Assembly (NCBI GenBank): GCA_002477565.1
Contig: DLQL01000051.1
Location: 1 to 22,633 of the forward strand
Direction of reading: 5' to 3'
Source: Flavobacteriaceae bacterium UBA7433
Lineage (GTDB): Bacteria > Bacteroidota > Bacteroidia > Flavobacteriales > Flavobacteriaceae
DNA: 22,633 nt
The translations under genes were made by a program, and so were the position numbers. The notes beneath the pieces were generated by a model. It saw nothing but the letters and a program-made list of their open reading frames with translations. It did no database searches and was not told where the DNA came from. Shown piece by piece: positions 8,133 through 14,551 of this stretch (its first letter is position 1; each line of letters starts with the position of its first letter).

Positions 8133-9377
8133 TTAGTTTCTGTTTCTTTGTCCCCATTTCTTTTTCGGTTTTCCTTGATTGGAATTTCTTCGCTGCCTGT
8201 TCCCAGAATTTTGTTTTGGTTTTGCTGTAATGCCGACAGTTTCGTCTACGTAAGCATGTTCTTGAACAACCGGAATTTTTTGACGGATCAATTTTTCGAT
8301 GGAAATCAAATACGCTCTTTCTACGGAGTCACAAAAGGAAAGTGCAATTCCACTCGCTTTTGCTCTTCCCGTTCTTCCGATGCGATGCACATAGGTTTCA
8401 GGTATGTTTGGAAGGTCGTAGTTGACCACCAAAGCGAGTTCGGACACGTCAATTCCACGTGCAGCAATGTCTGTTGCGATTAAGATGTTCAATGCACCAT
8501 CTTTAAAAGCCCCTAATGCACGTTGTCTGGCATTTTGTGACTTGTTTCCGTGGATAGCAGCCGCTTTGATTCCTGCTTTTTCTAGGGTGCGGACGACCTT
8601 GTCAGCACCGTGTTTGGTTCTTGAAAAAACCAGTGTCGAAGCACCTTCATTTTCGTGAATCAAGTCAATCAACAGTTTTGATTTGTCCCCTTTTTTGACA
8701 AAATAAATAGCTTGTGAAACTTTTTCTGCGGTTGCTTGTTCAGGTTTTACACTCACTTCCGCTTGGTTGTGCAGAATGGTCTGAGACAGTTCTAAAATGT
8801 TTTTTGGCATTGTCGCTGAAAAAAACAGGGATTGTCTTTTATTAGGGAGTTTGGCAAGCAGTCTTTTGATGTCATGGATAAAACCCATGTCCAACATTTG
8901 ATCTGCCTCGTCCAATACAAAATAGTCAATGTCTTTCAAGCTGATGAATCCTTGCTGCATCAAATCCAACAAACGGCCAGGAGTTGCTACCAAAATATCA
9001 ACGCCTCTTTTCAATTTTTCAGTTTGTTTTCCCTGCTTGACACCTCCAAAAATAACCGTGTTTTTAAGGTGCGTATTTTGTCCGTATTCGGTAAAATTGT
9101 CGTCTATCTGAATGGCGAGTTCTCGGGTAGGAGTCACTACCAAGGCTTTGATTTTTCGAGGGCCGCTTTTTGTGCTGGCATCTGCGTATAAATGTTGAAG
9201 AATAGGAATGGCAAAGGCGGCGGTTTTTCCGGTACCTGTTTGTGCACATCCCAAAAGATCCCTTCCTGCCAACAACAAGGGGATTGCTTTTTCTTGAATG
9301 GGTGTGGGTTTTGTATATCCCTTTGTTTCTAATGCTTTTAGAATGGCTGGGGCAATGGATAAATCTTTAAATGTCAT
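8133..9377 (-). CDS. rhlE: DEAD-box ATP-dependent RNA helicase, RhlE type
   Basis: A 414-residue RNA helicase. It carries the Q motif (GYTKPTPIQ, 20-28), motif I AQTGTGKT (45-52), Ia PTRELA (83-88), II DEAD (156-159), III SAT (187-189), V ARGIDVS (306-312) and VI HRIGRTGRA (331-339), then a basic Asn/Lys/Arg/Gln tail from about 388 for RNA binding. The short compact core with this tail fits RhlE, used in ribosome maturation and cold adaptation; the specific role is inferred. The start is taken at 9377, not at the in-frame ATG at 9467, because the protein then begins MTFKDLSIAP as in the family and because a TACCTTTG promoter box lies between the two ATGs. Confidence 0.93.
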   Translation of the reverse strand: MTFKDLSIAPAILKALETKGYTKPTPIQEKAIPLLLAGRDLLGCAQTGTGKTAAFAIPILQHLYADASTKSGPRKIKALVVTPTRELAIQIDDNFTEYGQNTHLKNTVIFGGVKQGKQTEKLKRGVDILVATPGRLLDLMQQGFISLKDIDYFVLDEADQMLDMGFIHDIKRLLAKLPNKRQSLFFSATMPKNILELSQTILHNQAEVSVKPEQATAEKVSQAIYFVKKGDKSKLLIDLIHENEGASTLVFSRTKHGADKVVRTLEKAGIKAAAIHGNKSQNARQRALGAFKDGALNILIATDIAARGIDVSELALVVNYDLPNIPETYVHRIGRTGRAKASGIALSFCDSVERAYLISIEKLIRQKIPVVQEHAYVDETVGITAKPKQNSGNRQRRNSNQGKPKKKWGQRNRN

Positions 9378-9394
9378 AGGTATAATATAAGCGG

Positions 9395-9402
9395 CAAAGG
9401 TA
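9395..9402 (-). promoter_or_regulatory. Candidate -7 promoter box of the DEAD-box helicase gene
   Basis: TACCTTTG on the minus strand, 17 bases before the chosen ATG. Transcription would start only about 10 bases upstream of 9377, which excludes the longer reading frame beginning at 9467. Confidence 0.5.
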
Positions 9403-9498
9403 GGGGATTCCATTGAAACTACTCCCTCTTTGTATTGAAAAGAAATACAGCAGCTAGAGAATGTCAAAATTGTTATCGATGTGCGATTTCTTTTTGTG

Positions 9499-9506
9499 TA
9501 TCTTTG
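9499..9506 (+). promoter_or_regulatory. Candidate -7 promoter box of the kdsB-HAD operon
   Basis: TATCTTTG is a full TAnnTTTG match 63 bases before the kdsB ATG. The nearest TTG upstream (9470-9472) is 26 bases away, longer than the usual spacing, so the -33 element is unassigned. Confidence 0.5.
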
Positions 9507-9569
9507 AATTGAAGTTTATAAAATTGATTCAAAAGCAAGGAATTTTACTTGCACCAAGCAAAGAAAAAA

Positions 9570-10298
9570 ATGAGAGTAATCGCTATGATTCCCGCACGTT
9601 ATGAGGCGGTGAGATTTCCCGGGAAACTATTGAAAGATTTAGGTGGAAAGGCGGTCGTAGTAAGGACCTACGAGGCTGCAAAAAAAACCAACCTGTTCGA
9701 CGAAGTATACGTGGTTACGGACAGTCTTGAAATCAAAAAAGCAGTAGAAGCAGCTGGAGGCAATGTTTTGATGAGTTTGAAAGAGCACGCATGCGGCTCA
9801 GACCGCATTGCTGAGGCAGCCAAAGATTTGGATGTCGATGTGGTCATCAATGTACAAGGCGACGAACCTTTTACTCGAAAGGAACCTTTGGAGGATTTGA
9901 TCGCAGTCTTTAAAAAAGATCCTGAGCAGCAAATCGATGTTGCTTCGTTGGTTCATCCGCTGCGGGATTGGGAAGAAATAGAAAACCCCAACAACGTCAA
10001 AGTTGTGATGGGTGTAGACCATTGTGTGTTGTACTTTTCTCGTGCTCCCATTCCCTATCCGATGGACAAAAGCGCGGCTATTTGTTATTACAAACACATT
10101 GGAATTTATGCCTTTCGAAAATCAGCTTTGAAAGACTTTGCAGAATTGCCGATGCAGCAAAATGAAAAGGCAGAAAAATTAGAGGGCATTCGATTTCTCG
10201 AGCACGGTAAAAAAATAAAAATGGTGGAAACTCCTTATCAAGTTGTTGGGATAGATACCCCAGAAGATTTGAAACGCGCCAATCAATTATGGAAATAA
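9570..10298 (+). CDS. kdsB: 3-deoxy-manno-octulosonate cytidylyltransferase (CMP-Kdo synthetase)
   Basis: A 242-residue cytoplasmic enzyme that activates Kdo with CTP to CMP-Kdo, the donor for the inner core of lipopolysaccharide. Signatures are the nucleotide-binding MIPARYEAVRFPGKLL at the N-terminus, VYVVTDS, ACGSDRIAEA, the metal-site NVQGDEPF (about residue 90), YFSRAPIPYP, KHIGIYAFR and the closing VGIDTPEDLKRA. The length matches the family (about 245-250). The start is the ATG at 9570, directly before MRVIAMIPARY; an in-frame TTG at 9549 is unlikely. Its stop overlaps the next gene's ATG by 10 bases (10289-10298), so the two are almost certainly translated from one message. Confidence 0.96.
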   Translation: MRVIAMIPARYEAVRFPGKLLKDLGGKAVVVRTYEAAKKTNLFDEVYVVTDSLEIKKAVEAAGGNVLMSLKEHACGSDRIAEAAKDLDVDVVINVQGDEPFTRKEPLEDLIAVFKKDPEQQIDVASLVHPLRDWEEIENPNNVKVVMGVDHCVLYFSRAPIPYPMDKSAAICYYKHIGIYAFRKSALKDFAELPMQQNEKAEKLEGIRFLEHGKKIKMVETPYQVVGIDTPEDLKRANQLWK

Positions 10299-10993
10299 AT
10301 CCCAAAAAAATAAAAGTCATTGCTTTTGATGCAGACGACACCTTGTGGACTAACGAACCTTATTTTAGAGAGGCGGAACAACAAGTAGCCCAACTGTTGA
10401 CAGACTACGAGACCAAAAACAAAATCCACCAAGAGTTGTACAAAATCGAAATTGACAATTTGGGCTATTACGGCTATGGTGTCAAGGGGTTTATCTTGTC
10501 CATGATCGAATTGGCTTTGGACATTTCCAACGAACAGATTTCGCCTTTAGTTCTCAGTAAAATATTAGAAATAGGGAAAGACATGCTGGGCAAGCCCATC
10601 GAATTGTTAGATGGCGTCAAAGAAGTTTTAGACTTTTTGCACGGCGATTTCAAACTGATAGTTGCTACCAAAGGAGATTTGTTGGACCAAGAGCGAAAAC
10701 TGGAAAAATCGGGACTCTTGGATTACTTTCACCACGTGGAGGTGATGAGCGATAAAAAAGAAGCCGATTATATGAAAATTATCAAACATTTGGAGATTGA
10801 ACCTTCCGAATTATTGATGGTGGGCAACTCCTTGCGTTCCGATGTGCTCCCCTTGTTGGCCATTGGAGCTGCTGCCGTTCACGTGCCTTATCACACCACT
10901 TGGATGCACGAGCAAGTGTCAGAATCAGAAGACCCAAAAGAGTTTTACAAAACACTTCACCAACTTGTCGAGTTGAAGAATTATTTTTCGTAG
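10289..10993 (+). CDS. HAD-superfamily phosphatase (C1-cap, YjjG-like), coupled to kdsB
   Basis: A 234-residue haloacid-dehalogenase-type hydrolase. Motif I is FDADDTLW, with nucleophile Asp14 and acid Asp16. A helical cap follows (about 20-105), then motif II VATKGD (Thr127), a motif III lysine in SDKKEADYMK (about 155-163), and motif IV MVGNSLRSDV with Asp185. The first acidic residue of motif IV is Asn here, a variant I believe is common in DADDTLW proteins. Substrate is unknown: such enzymes dephosphorylate sugar phosphates or nucleotides. Because it overlaps kdsB by 10 bases, it may act in the Kdo pathway, possibly as the Kdo-8-phosphate phosphatase. Classical KdsC, however, is a shorter capless HAD, so this is a hypothesis. 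A CTAAAA-GGTT-TTTTAG hairpin lies shortly after the stop. Confidence 0.87.
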   Translation: MEINPKKIKVIAFDADDTLWTNEPYFREAEQQVAQLLTDYETKNKIHQELYKIEIDNLGYYGYGVKGFILSMIELALDISNEQISPLVLSKILEIGKDMLGKPIELLDGVKEVLDFLHGDFKLIVATKGDLLDQERKLEKSGLLDYFHHVEVMSDKKEADYMKIIKHLEIEPSELLMVGNSLRSDVLPLLAIGAAAVHVPYHTTWMHEQVSESEDPKEFYKTLHQLVELKNYFS

Positions 10994-11073
10994 AGGTGAG
11001 TTTTCTAAAAGGTTTTTTAGGGTTAGAATACAAAGCCCTGTAAAGAGCGTGTTTTTTATTGAAGGAAATAATG

Positions 11074-11081
11074 TAAGTTTG
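11074..11081 (+). promoter_or_regulatory. Candidate -7 promoter box of the 88-residue gene
   Basis: TAAGTTTG, a full match to TAnnTTTG, ends 22 bases before the ATG at 11104. The gene therefore probably has its own promoter instead of being the third gene of the kdsB operon. Confidence 0.5.
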
Positions 11082-11103
11082 CAACGAATTAAAACAAAAG
11101 AAA

Positions 11104-11370
11104 ATGGCATCGATTAAAAATTTAAAAAAAGACATACACAACACTTTAGGAGACCTTATTGAGGCCTGTTATGTATGGGAGTTTACCACAGCAGACGCAG
11201 ATACAAGCAAGTCAACAGCAATCATTCAAGAGGCGATCGCTGCCTTTGATACCTTGATGGATAAAATCCATGAAAAAGAAGTGGAAAATCCAAAAGCACA
11301 CTACCAATCCATTCATGCAGATTTGGAAGTTGCAGCCAACTCTCTGGTTGAAAAAATAAATGCACTTTGA
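11104..11370 (+). CDS. Small conserved-looking helical protein of unknown function (88 aa)
   Basis: I do not recognise a named domain. The 88-residue product begins MASIKNLKKDIHNTLGDLIE and is predicted by eye to be almost wholly helical, acidic and soluble, with one Cys and a Trp near residues 22-25 (ACYVWEF). It has no signal peptide or membrane segment. An A-rich stretch precedes the ATG in place of a Shine-Dalgarno site, and the unit is cleanly bounded by a TAAGTTTG box and a very strong terminator. Such tidy borders and normal codon use argue that it is a real, well-expressed gene. The helical pattern would suit a small bundle or a dimer; nothing shows a binding partner. Confidence 0.82.
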   Translation: MASIKNLKKDIHNTLGDLIEACYVWEFTTADADTSKSTAIIQEAIAAFDTLMDKIHEKEVENPKAHYQSIHADLEVAANSLVEKINAL

Positions 11371-11395
11371 GAAAAGGCATACAAATGTTAAAATG

Positions 11396-11426
11396 ATGGG
11401 CAAACGTGTGTTTGCCCATTTTTTTT
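11396..11426 (+). terminator. Strong Rho-independent terminator of the 88-residue gene
   Basis: A 10-bp perfect stem, ATGGGCAAAC (11396-11405) with GTTTGCCCAT (11410-11419), has a GTGT loop and a T-run through 11426. Confidence 0.93.
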
Positions 11427-11446
11427 GCTACATTTGAAAGTAGCAA
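11425..11446 (+). promoter_or_regulatory. Promoter -7 box inside a 7-bp palindrome, before the 67-residue gene
   Basis: TACATTTG (11429-11436) matches TAnnTTTG and ends 30 bases before the ATG at 11466. It is embedded in a perfect inverted repeat, TTGCTAC (11425-11431) with GTAGCAA (11440-11446), 8-nt spacer. The arrangement looks like an operator over a promoter, or a hairpin at the very 5' end of the message. It starts within the T-run of the preceding terminator. Confidence 0.45.
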
Positions 11447-11465
11447 CCCTAAAACCCTTTACTTT

Positions 11466-11669
11466 ATGCCTAGAGCTATTTTTAAGTACACAAAAACCGT
11501 TTTAAAGAAAGTCAGTTTCAATGCGGAACTGTTTTACAAAGAATTGGAAAAAGCAGTAGAAAAACTATTGCCTCACGAATTGACTGAATTGGAACTTTGG
11601 CTAATAGAATTTACACAAAACAAGCCGGAATTGCAATCTTACGTTTTAGTCGCAAACGATTACAAATAA
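11466..11669 (+). CDS. Small basic protein of unknown function (67 aa)
   Basis: No named domain is recognised, although I recall similar short MPRAIFKYTKT-type proteins in Flavobacteriia. The ATG at 11466 is preferred to an in-frame GTG at 11406, which would lie within the previous gene's terminator hairpin. The 67 residues start with a basic segment (MPRAIFKYTKTVLKKVSF), followed by an amphipathic helix (LFYKELEKAVEKLLPHELTEL) and end VLVANDYK. It is soluble and cytoplasmic by appearance. Its transcription unit is closed by a 13-bp stem terminator that abuts the stop of the convergent oxyR. A link to OxyR is only positional. Confidence 0.78.
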   Translation: MPRAIFKYTKTVLKKVSFNAELFYKELEKAVEKLLPHELTELELWLIEFTQNKPELQSYVLVANDYK

Positions 11670-11674
11670 CCTCA

Positions 11675-11710
11675 AACCATCGCTTCCAAATAGGAAGCGA
11701 TGGTTTTTTT
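11675..11710 (+). terminator. Strong terminator of the 67-residue gene, touching the oxyR stop
   Basis: A 13-bp perfect stem, AACCATCGCTTCC (11675-11687) with GGAAGCGATGGTT (11693-11705), has a 5-nt loop and T residues 11704-11710. The last two T residues are part of the reverse-strand stop codon of oxyR. On the minus strand no good T-tract follows. Confidence 0.93.
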
Positions 11711-12656
11711 ATGTCTTTTTTTGTTGAAGAGGGCTGATGATTTTGACATCATTAAATGAAATTGCTCCTCTTACCAAGCCGTCTATTGTTTTTTTAAGGG
11801 CCTCAATAAGTTGCATTTTCAACTGTGACTTGTGGTAAATCATGCTGATTTCCCTTGCAGGGGCTGGTTTTTCAAATTCGCGCAGCATTGGCTGGTCCTC
11901 TTTGCTAAGATCTAAGGTGTGCAAGTAGGGGAGCAGTGTCATTCCTAGATTTTCTTTTGACAATTTGATCAATGTGTCAAAACTGCCACTTTCCAATCGA
12001 AAGGATTGAAGGTTTTTGTCGGCAAAACTGCCGCAAAGATTTAGAATGCTCTCTTTGAAACAATGCCCGTCTTTGAGCAACAACAATTCATCAATTTCCA
12101 AAGCGTCCACCGTCAGTAGTTTGCTTGAAGCAAGCCTGTGCCATTCTGGAACAAAACCCACAAAAGGTTCGTAGTACAAAGGCCACTCTATGATGTCTTC
12201 ATTTTCCAAGGGGGTGGCAGCAATCGCCACATCAATGTGACCATCGTTTAGTTTTTTGATGCAATCTTCGGTGTGTAATTCCTCAATTTTTAGCTGAACT
12301 TCGGGGTGTTTTTTAGTGAACGTCTTTAAAAACATTGGCAGCAAAGTCGGCATGACCGTTGGGATGATTGCTATTTTAAACTCGCCTCCCACAAAACCTT
12401 TTTGTCGGTCTACGATGTCTCCGATGCGATGGCTCTCTGCCACGATAATTTTTGCTTGAACAATGATTTTTTTGCCAATTTCGGTCAGAGAAATTGGTTT
12501 TTTAGAACGGTTGAATATTTGCACCTCAAGCGCCTCTTCCAGTTTTTGGATTTGCATGCTCAAGGTCGGTTGGGTCACAGCACAATGTGCTGCAGCTATG
12601 GTGAAGTTTTGGTGCTCGGCAACTGCCAAAATGTATTTCAATTGCGTGATTGTCAT
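11709..12656 (-). CDS. oxyR: Hydrogen-peroxide-sensing LysR-family regulator OxyR
   Basis: A 315-residue LysR-type transcription factor. The N-terminal winged helix-turn-helix (MTITQLKYILAVAEHQNFTIAAAHCAVTQPTLSMQIQKLE) is followed by a two-lobed sensor domain from about residue 90. The OxyR hallmark is present: GHCFKESILNLC puts Cys199 and Cys208 nine residues apart and at the same numbers as in E. coli OxyR, where they form the peroxide-induced disulfide. It should switch on catalase, peroxiredoxin and Dps genes under H2O2 stress. None of those genes is in the window, so its targets are remote. No clear TAnnTTTG box was found; the 93-base upstream gap is very AT-rich, with a GATAAA/TTTATC inverted repeat that might be an autoregulatory site. 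Confidence 0.94.
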   Translation of the reverse strand: MTITQLKYILAVAEHQNFTIAAAHCAVTQPTLSMQIQKLEEALEVQIFNRSKKPISLTEIGKKIIVQAKIIVAESHRIGDIVDRQKGFVGGEFKIAIIPTVMPTLLPMFLKTFTKKHPEVQLKIEELHTEDCIKKLNDGHIDVAIAATPLENEDIIEWPLYYEPFVGFVPEWHRLASSKLLTVDALEIDELLLLKDGHCFKESILNLCGSFADKNLQSFRLESGSFDTLIKLSKENLGMTLLPYLHTLDLSKEDQPMLREFEKPAPAREISMIYHKSQLKMQLIEALKKTIDGLVRGAISFNDVKIISPLQQKKT

Positions 12657-12749
12657 TGCATCATTTTTGATGATAAAAATAACAAAAACTATTGAATTAA
12701 TTTATCTAAAAAAACAAAGAAGTGTAAGTTGTACAAACGGATCCTAGAT

Positions 12750-13559
12750 TTAGGACTGCCAAAATTCCCGCTCTTTGTTCAGGGCATCTTCTTGTTTTTT
12801 GTAATCTTCCACAGAAATTACTTTTAAGAAAGAAGGGTGTTGTTCGATGGCGTATTCAATTTTCTGTAAGATGTCGTCAAAAGAATCGTTGTCGTAGTCG
12901 ATGTCCAAAGGTTTTTTGATGACCATAGTTTGCAAGACCCCACGTTTTTTGATCAACAAGCCTTTTTTGTCGAAAGACCTTCGAAAACCGTCTATGACGA
13001 TGGGAATCACAATCGGTTTGTAGGTTTTGATAATGTGTGCTGTTCCTCTTCGAATCGGGTTGAAAGGTTTGGTAGTTCCTTGAGGGAAAGTGATGACCCA
13101 TCCGTCGTTCAAGGCAGTACCGATGTTTCCGATATCAGACATTTTTACTTGCCTATTGACATCTTTTCCATCGCTTCTCCACGTACGTTGAATGGAAACC
13201 GAACCCATATAGGCAAAAATTTTAGGCAGGATGCCCGCTTTCATCGTCTCGAGTGCAGCGATGTAATACATGTTTAATTTTGGATTCCAGATATACCCGA
13301 TATTTTTCAGGTTGTCAACACGTCCTTTTAAGGCCGCATTAAAGACGTGGAACATAGCGGCAACATCTGCGAAATAAGTTTGGTGATTGGATACAAAAAG
13401 TACATTTACATCGGGCAAATCGCGAATGATTTCAGAACCTTCGATATGCAATTTGTTGAATTTATTGTAACGCCTGTGGGAGATGATACCTAAAATTCTG
13501 ATGAGCCATTTTTTGACAATTAAGATATGACCAAAAGGATTTTTTTTCAAAAGTTGCAT
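12750..13559 (-). CDS. PlsC-like 1-acyl-glycerol-3-phosphate / lysophospholipid acyltransferase with variant motifs
   Basis: A 269-residue member of the PlsC superfamily, expected at the inner face of the cytoplasmic membrane, where it would transfer an acyl chain to a lysolipid or related acceptor. A hydrophobic, basic N-terminus (about 10-30) is followed by block I SNHQTYFADV (His59), a block II-like MGSVSIQRTWRS, block III ITFPQGTTKPF and block IV-like PIVIPIVIDGF. Two differences from the textbook motifs are visible: His and Asp are separated by five residues instead of four (HX4D), and the usual FPEGTR is FPQGTT. I believe both changes recur in flavobacterial homologues, so it is probably a functional subfamily, but the acceptor is unknown. 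The gene has its own TAGATTTG box, in the short gap after the NUDIX gene. Confidence 0.86.
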   Translation of the reverse strand: MQLLKKNPFGHILIVKKWLIRILGIISHRRYNKFNKLHIEGSEIIRDLPDVNVLFVSNHQTYFADVAAMFHVFNAALKGRVDNLKNIGYIWNPKLNMYYIAALETMKAGILPKIFAYMGSVSIQRTWRSDGKDVNRQVKMSDIGNIGTALNDGWVITFPQGTTKPFNPIRRGTAHIIKTYKPIVIPIVIDGFRRSFDKKGLLIKKRGVLQTMVIKKPLDIDYDNDSFDDILQKIEYAIEQHPSFLKVISVEDYKKQEDALNKEREFWQS

Positions 13560-13584
13560 TCAGAACTTGTTTTTTAAAGAATCA

Positions 13585-13592
13585 CAAATCTA
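13585..13592 (-). promoter_or_regulatory. Candidate -7 promoter box of the acyltransferase gene
   Basis: TAGATTTG on the minus strand, 25 bases before the ATG, in the 50-base gap after the NUDIX gene. It suggests the acyltransferase can be transcribed independently of NUDIX. Confidence 0.45.
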
Positions 13593-13609
13593 CAAAAACT
13601 ATTCATTTT

Positions 13610-14242
13610 TTAAAGTGTTTTTAGCAGTTCTTTGATTTCACTTAGAATCATGGCAGTAGCTCCCCATACTTTGTGCTTTCCAAAATTGAAATGAGGAAAA
13701 CCACCGCACTCCCTCTGAACAGAGCTGTCACTTGTGGGGATGTGAAATTTTGCAGATATCAAATCTTTGCAAGGCACTTCGATCAATTGAGCGACTTCAC
13801 GATTGGGAATAAATAGGGGGCGTTCTTTTACAATTCCCACAAATGGAGTGACTTTAAAATTGCTCGGGGGTATGTATACGGAAGTCAATTCTTTGAACAG
13901 TTTTATTTGTGACATTGGCACCCCCACTTCTTCAAAGCATTCGCGTATTGCAGTCTGTTCCAAGTGGCGGTCACTGGGTTCGTATTTTCCTCCGGGAAAA
14001 CTTATTTGCGCTGAATGGGTACCTTGGTAATTAGCTCTTTCAGTCAAAAGGAAGTGTGTTTCTCCTTTTTTGTTTGGGTAAAACAATGCCAATACGGCTG
14101 CCTTTTTATAGTTCTTGTTCTCGACCATCAGCCTAACGGCGTTTTCTCTTGTTTTTGGTGCCAACTTCGAATGTGCACGTTCTCCTTCTAAAGACGTTTC
14201 TTTGATGGCGGATTCCTTCTGTAAAAAAAAGTCAAAATTCAT
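13610..14242 (-). CDS. NUDIX hydrolase, CoA pyrophosphatase (NudL/YeaB-like)
   Basis: A 210-residue NUDIX protein. The UPF0035-type signature typical of CoA diphosphatases is recognisable as LLTERANYQGTHSAQISFPGGKYE (about 65-88), followed by the NUDIX box ending IRECFEEVGV with Arg100, Glu101, Glu104, Glu105 and Gly107 for metal and diphosphate binding. Members cleave CoA and its derivatives to 4'-phosphopantetheine and 3',5'-ADP; the substrate here is inferred from the signature. It is cytoplasmic with no extra domain. It lies upstream of the acyltransferase on the same strand with a 50-base gap. Its own 5' region is the degenerate tag remnant; the best box there is TACTTTTA, one base off consensus. 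Confidence 0.9.
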   Translation of the reverse strand: MNFDFFLQKESAIKETSLEGERAHSKLAPKTRENAVRLMVENKNYKKAAVLALFYPNKKGETHFLLTERANYQGTHSAQISFPGGKYEPSDRHLEQTAIRECFEEVGVPMSQIKLFKELTSVYIPPSNFKVTPFVGIVKERPLFIPNREVAQLIEVPCKDLISAKFHIPTSDSSVQRECGGFPHFNFGKHKVWGATAMILSEIKELLKTL

Positions 14243-14322
14243 ACCTAAGGGGCAAATGGGATGCTGTAAAAGTACTGTTTTCTATCCAAGATTTTTTTGG
14301 GAACCCCTAATAAAATTCCCTC

Positions 14323-14448
14323 TTAAAACAAACGGTCGTCGTCTGTCGGAACTCCCCATTCCGTATCGTGGCATTCTTCATTCATTGGGTTGTTGAATCC
14401 CTAGGTACATGTATTTTCCGTGTTGTTTTTTTGAAGTGCTGAATTCAT
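14323..14448 (-). pseudogene. tag: Decayed N-terminal fragment of DNA-3-methyladenine glycosylase I (Tag)
   Basis: Reading the minus strand from an ATG at 14448 gives 15 codons ending CT, then an amber stop (14401-14403), then an open stretch of 25 codons ending CHDTEWGVPTDDDRLF, then an ochre stop (14323-14325). The second piece matches the start of Tag, the base-excision enzyme that removes 3-methyladenine: YHDTEWGVP..DDRKLFE is its hallmark. The frame carries on the match across the amber codon. Cys before the stop and His after it are 13 residues apart, exactly as zinc ligands Cys4 and His17 of E. coli Tag, a Pro lies at the matching offset, and the stop stands where Tag has Trp6 (TGG to TAG). 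The second stop replaces the conserved Glu after LF. The remaining ~150 residues are missing; the NUDIX gene starts 80 bases on. Two nonsense changes plus truncation mark it as dead. Confidence 0.75.
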
Positions 14449-14501
14449 GACTGCTTTTTTAGATGCAAACAACTTACCAGTTCCAACCGTATTTAAATTA
14501 C

Positions 14502-14534
14502 AAAAAAAATGCCCGTTTTTAAAAAACGGGCATT
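14502..14534 (-). terminator. Strong Rho-independent terminator of purL
   Basis: AATGCCCGTTTTT (14508-14520) and AAAAACGGGCATT (14522-14534) pair in full. On the minus strand the stem runs into eight Ts (A-run 14502-14509 on plus). It lies 17 bases after the purL stop. Confidence 0.94.
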
Positions 14535-14551
14535 GATTTGAAGGCTTGTTT

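Larger units (their letters stand above)
14243..14551. other. 309-base gap between NUDIX gene and purL
   Basis: No intact gene is seen here. The gap holds the purL terminator (14502-14534), a decayed tag fragment (14323-14448, minus strand) and about 80 bases before the NUDIX start that must contain its promoter. GGGAA (14299-14303) and TTCCC (14316-14320) form a small inverted repeat at the broken end of the tag fragment. Confidence 0.7.

Noticed and set aside
9378..9467. 30-residue N-terminal extension of the DEAD-box helicase
   Set aside because: The extension carries no helicase homology and contains the likely -7 promoter box.
12657..12749. OxyR autoregulatory site (ATAG-N7-CTAT type) upstream of oxyR
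   Set aside because: Only partial matches in a very AT-rich stretch; not above chance by eye.
14447..14536. Plus-strand ORF of 29 codons in the NUDIX-purL gap (MTAFLDANNL...)
   Set aside because: It runs through the purL terminator stem, has no promoter, and is antisense to the start of the tag remnant.
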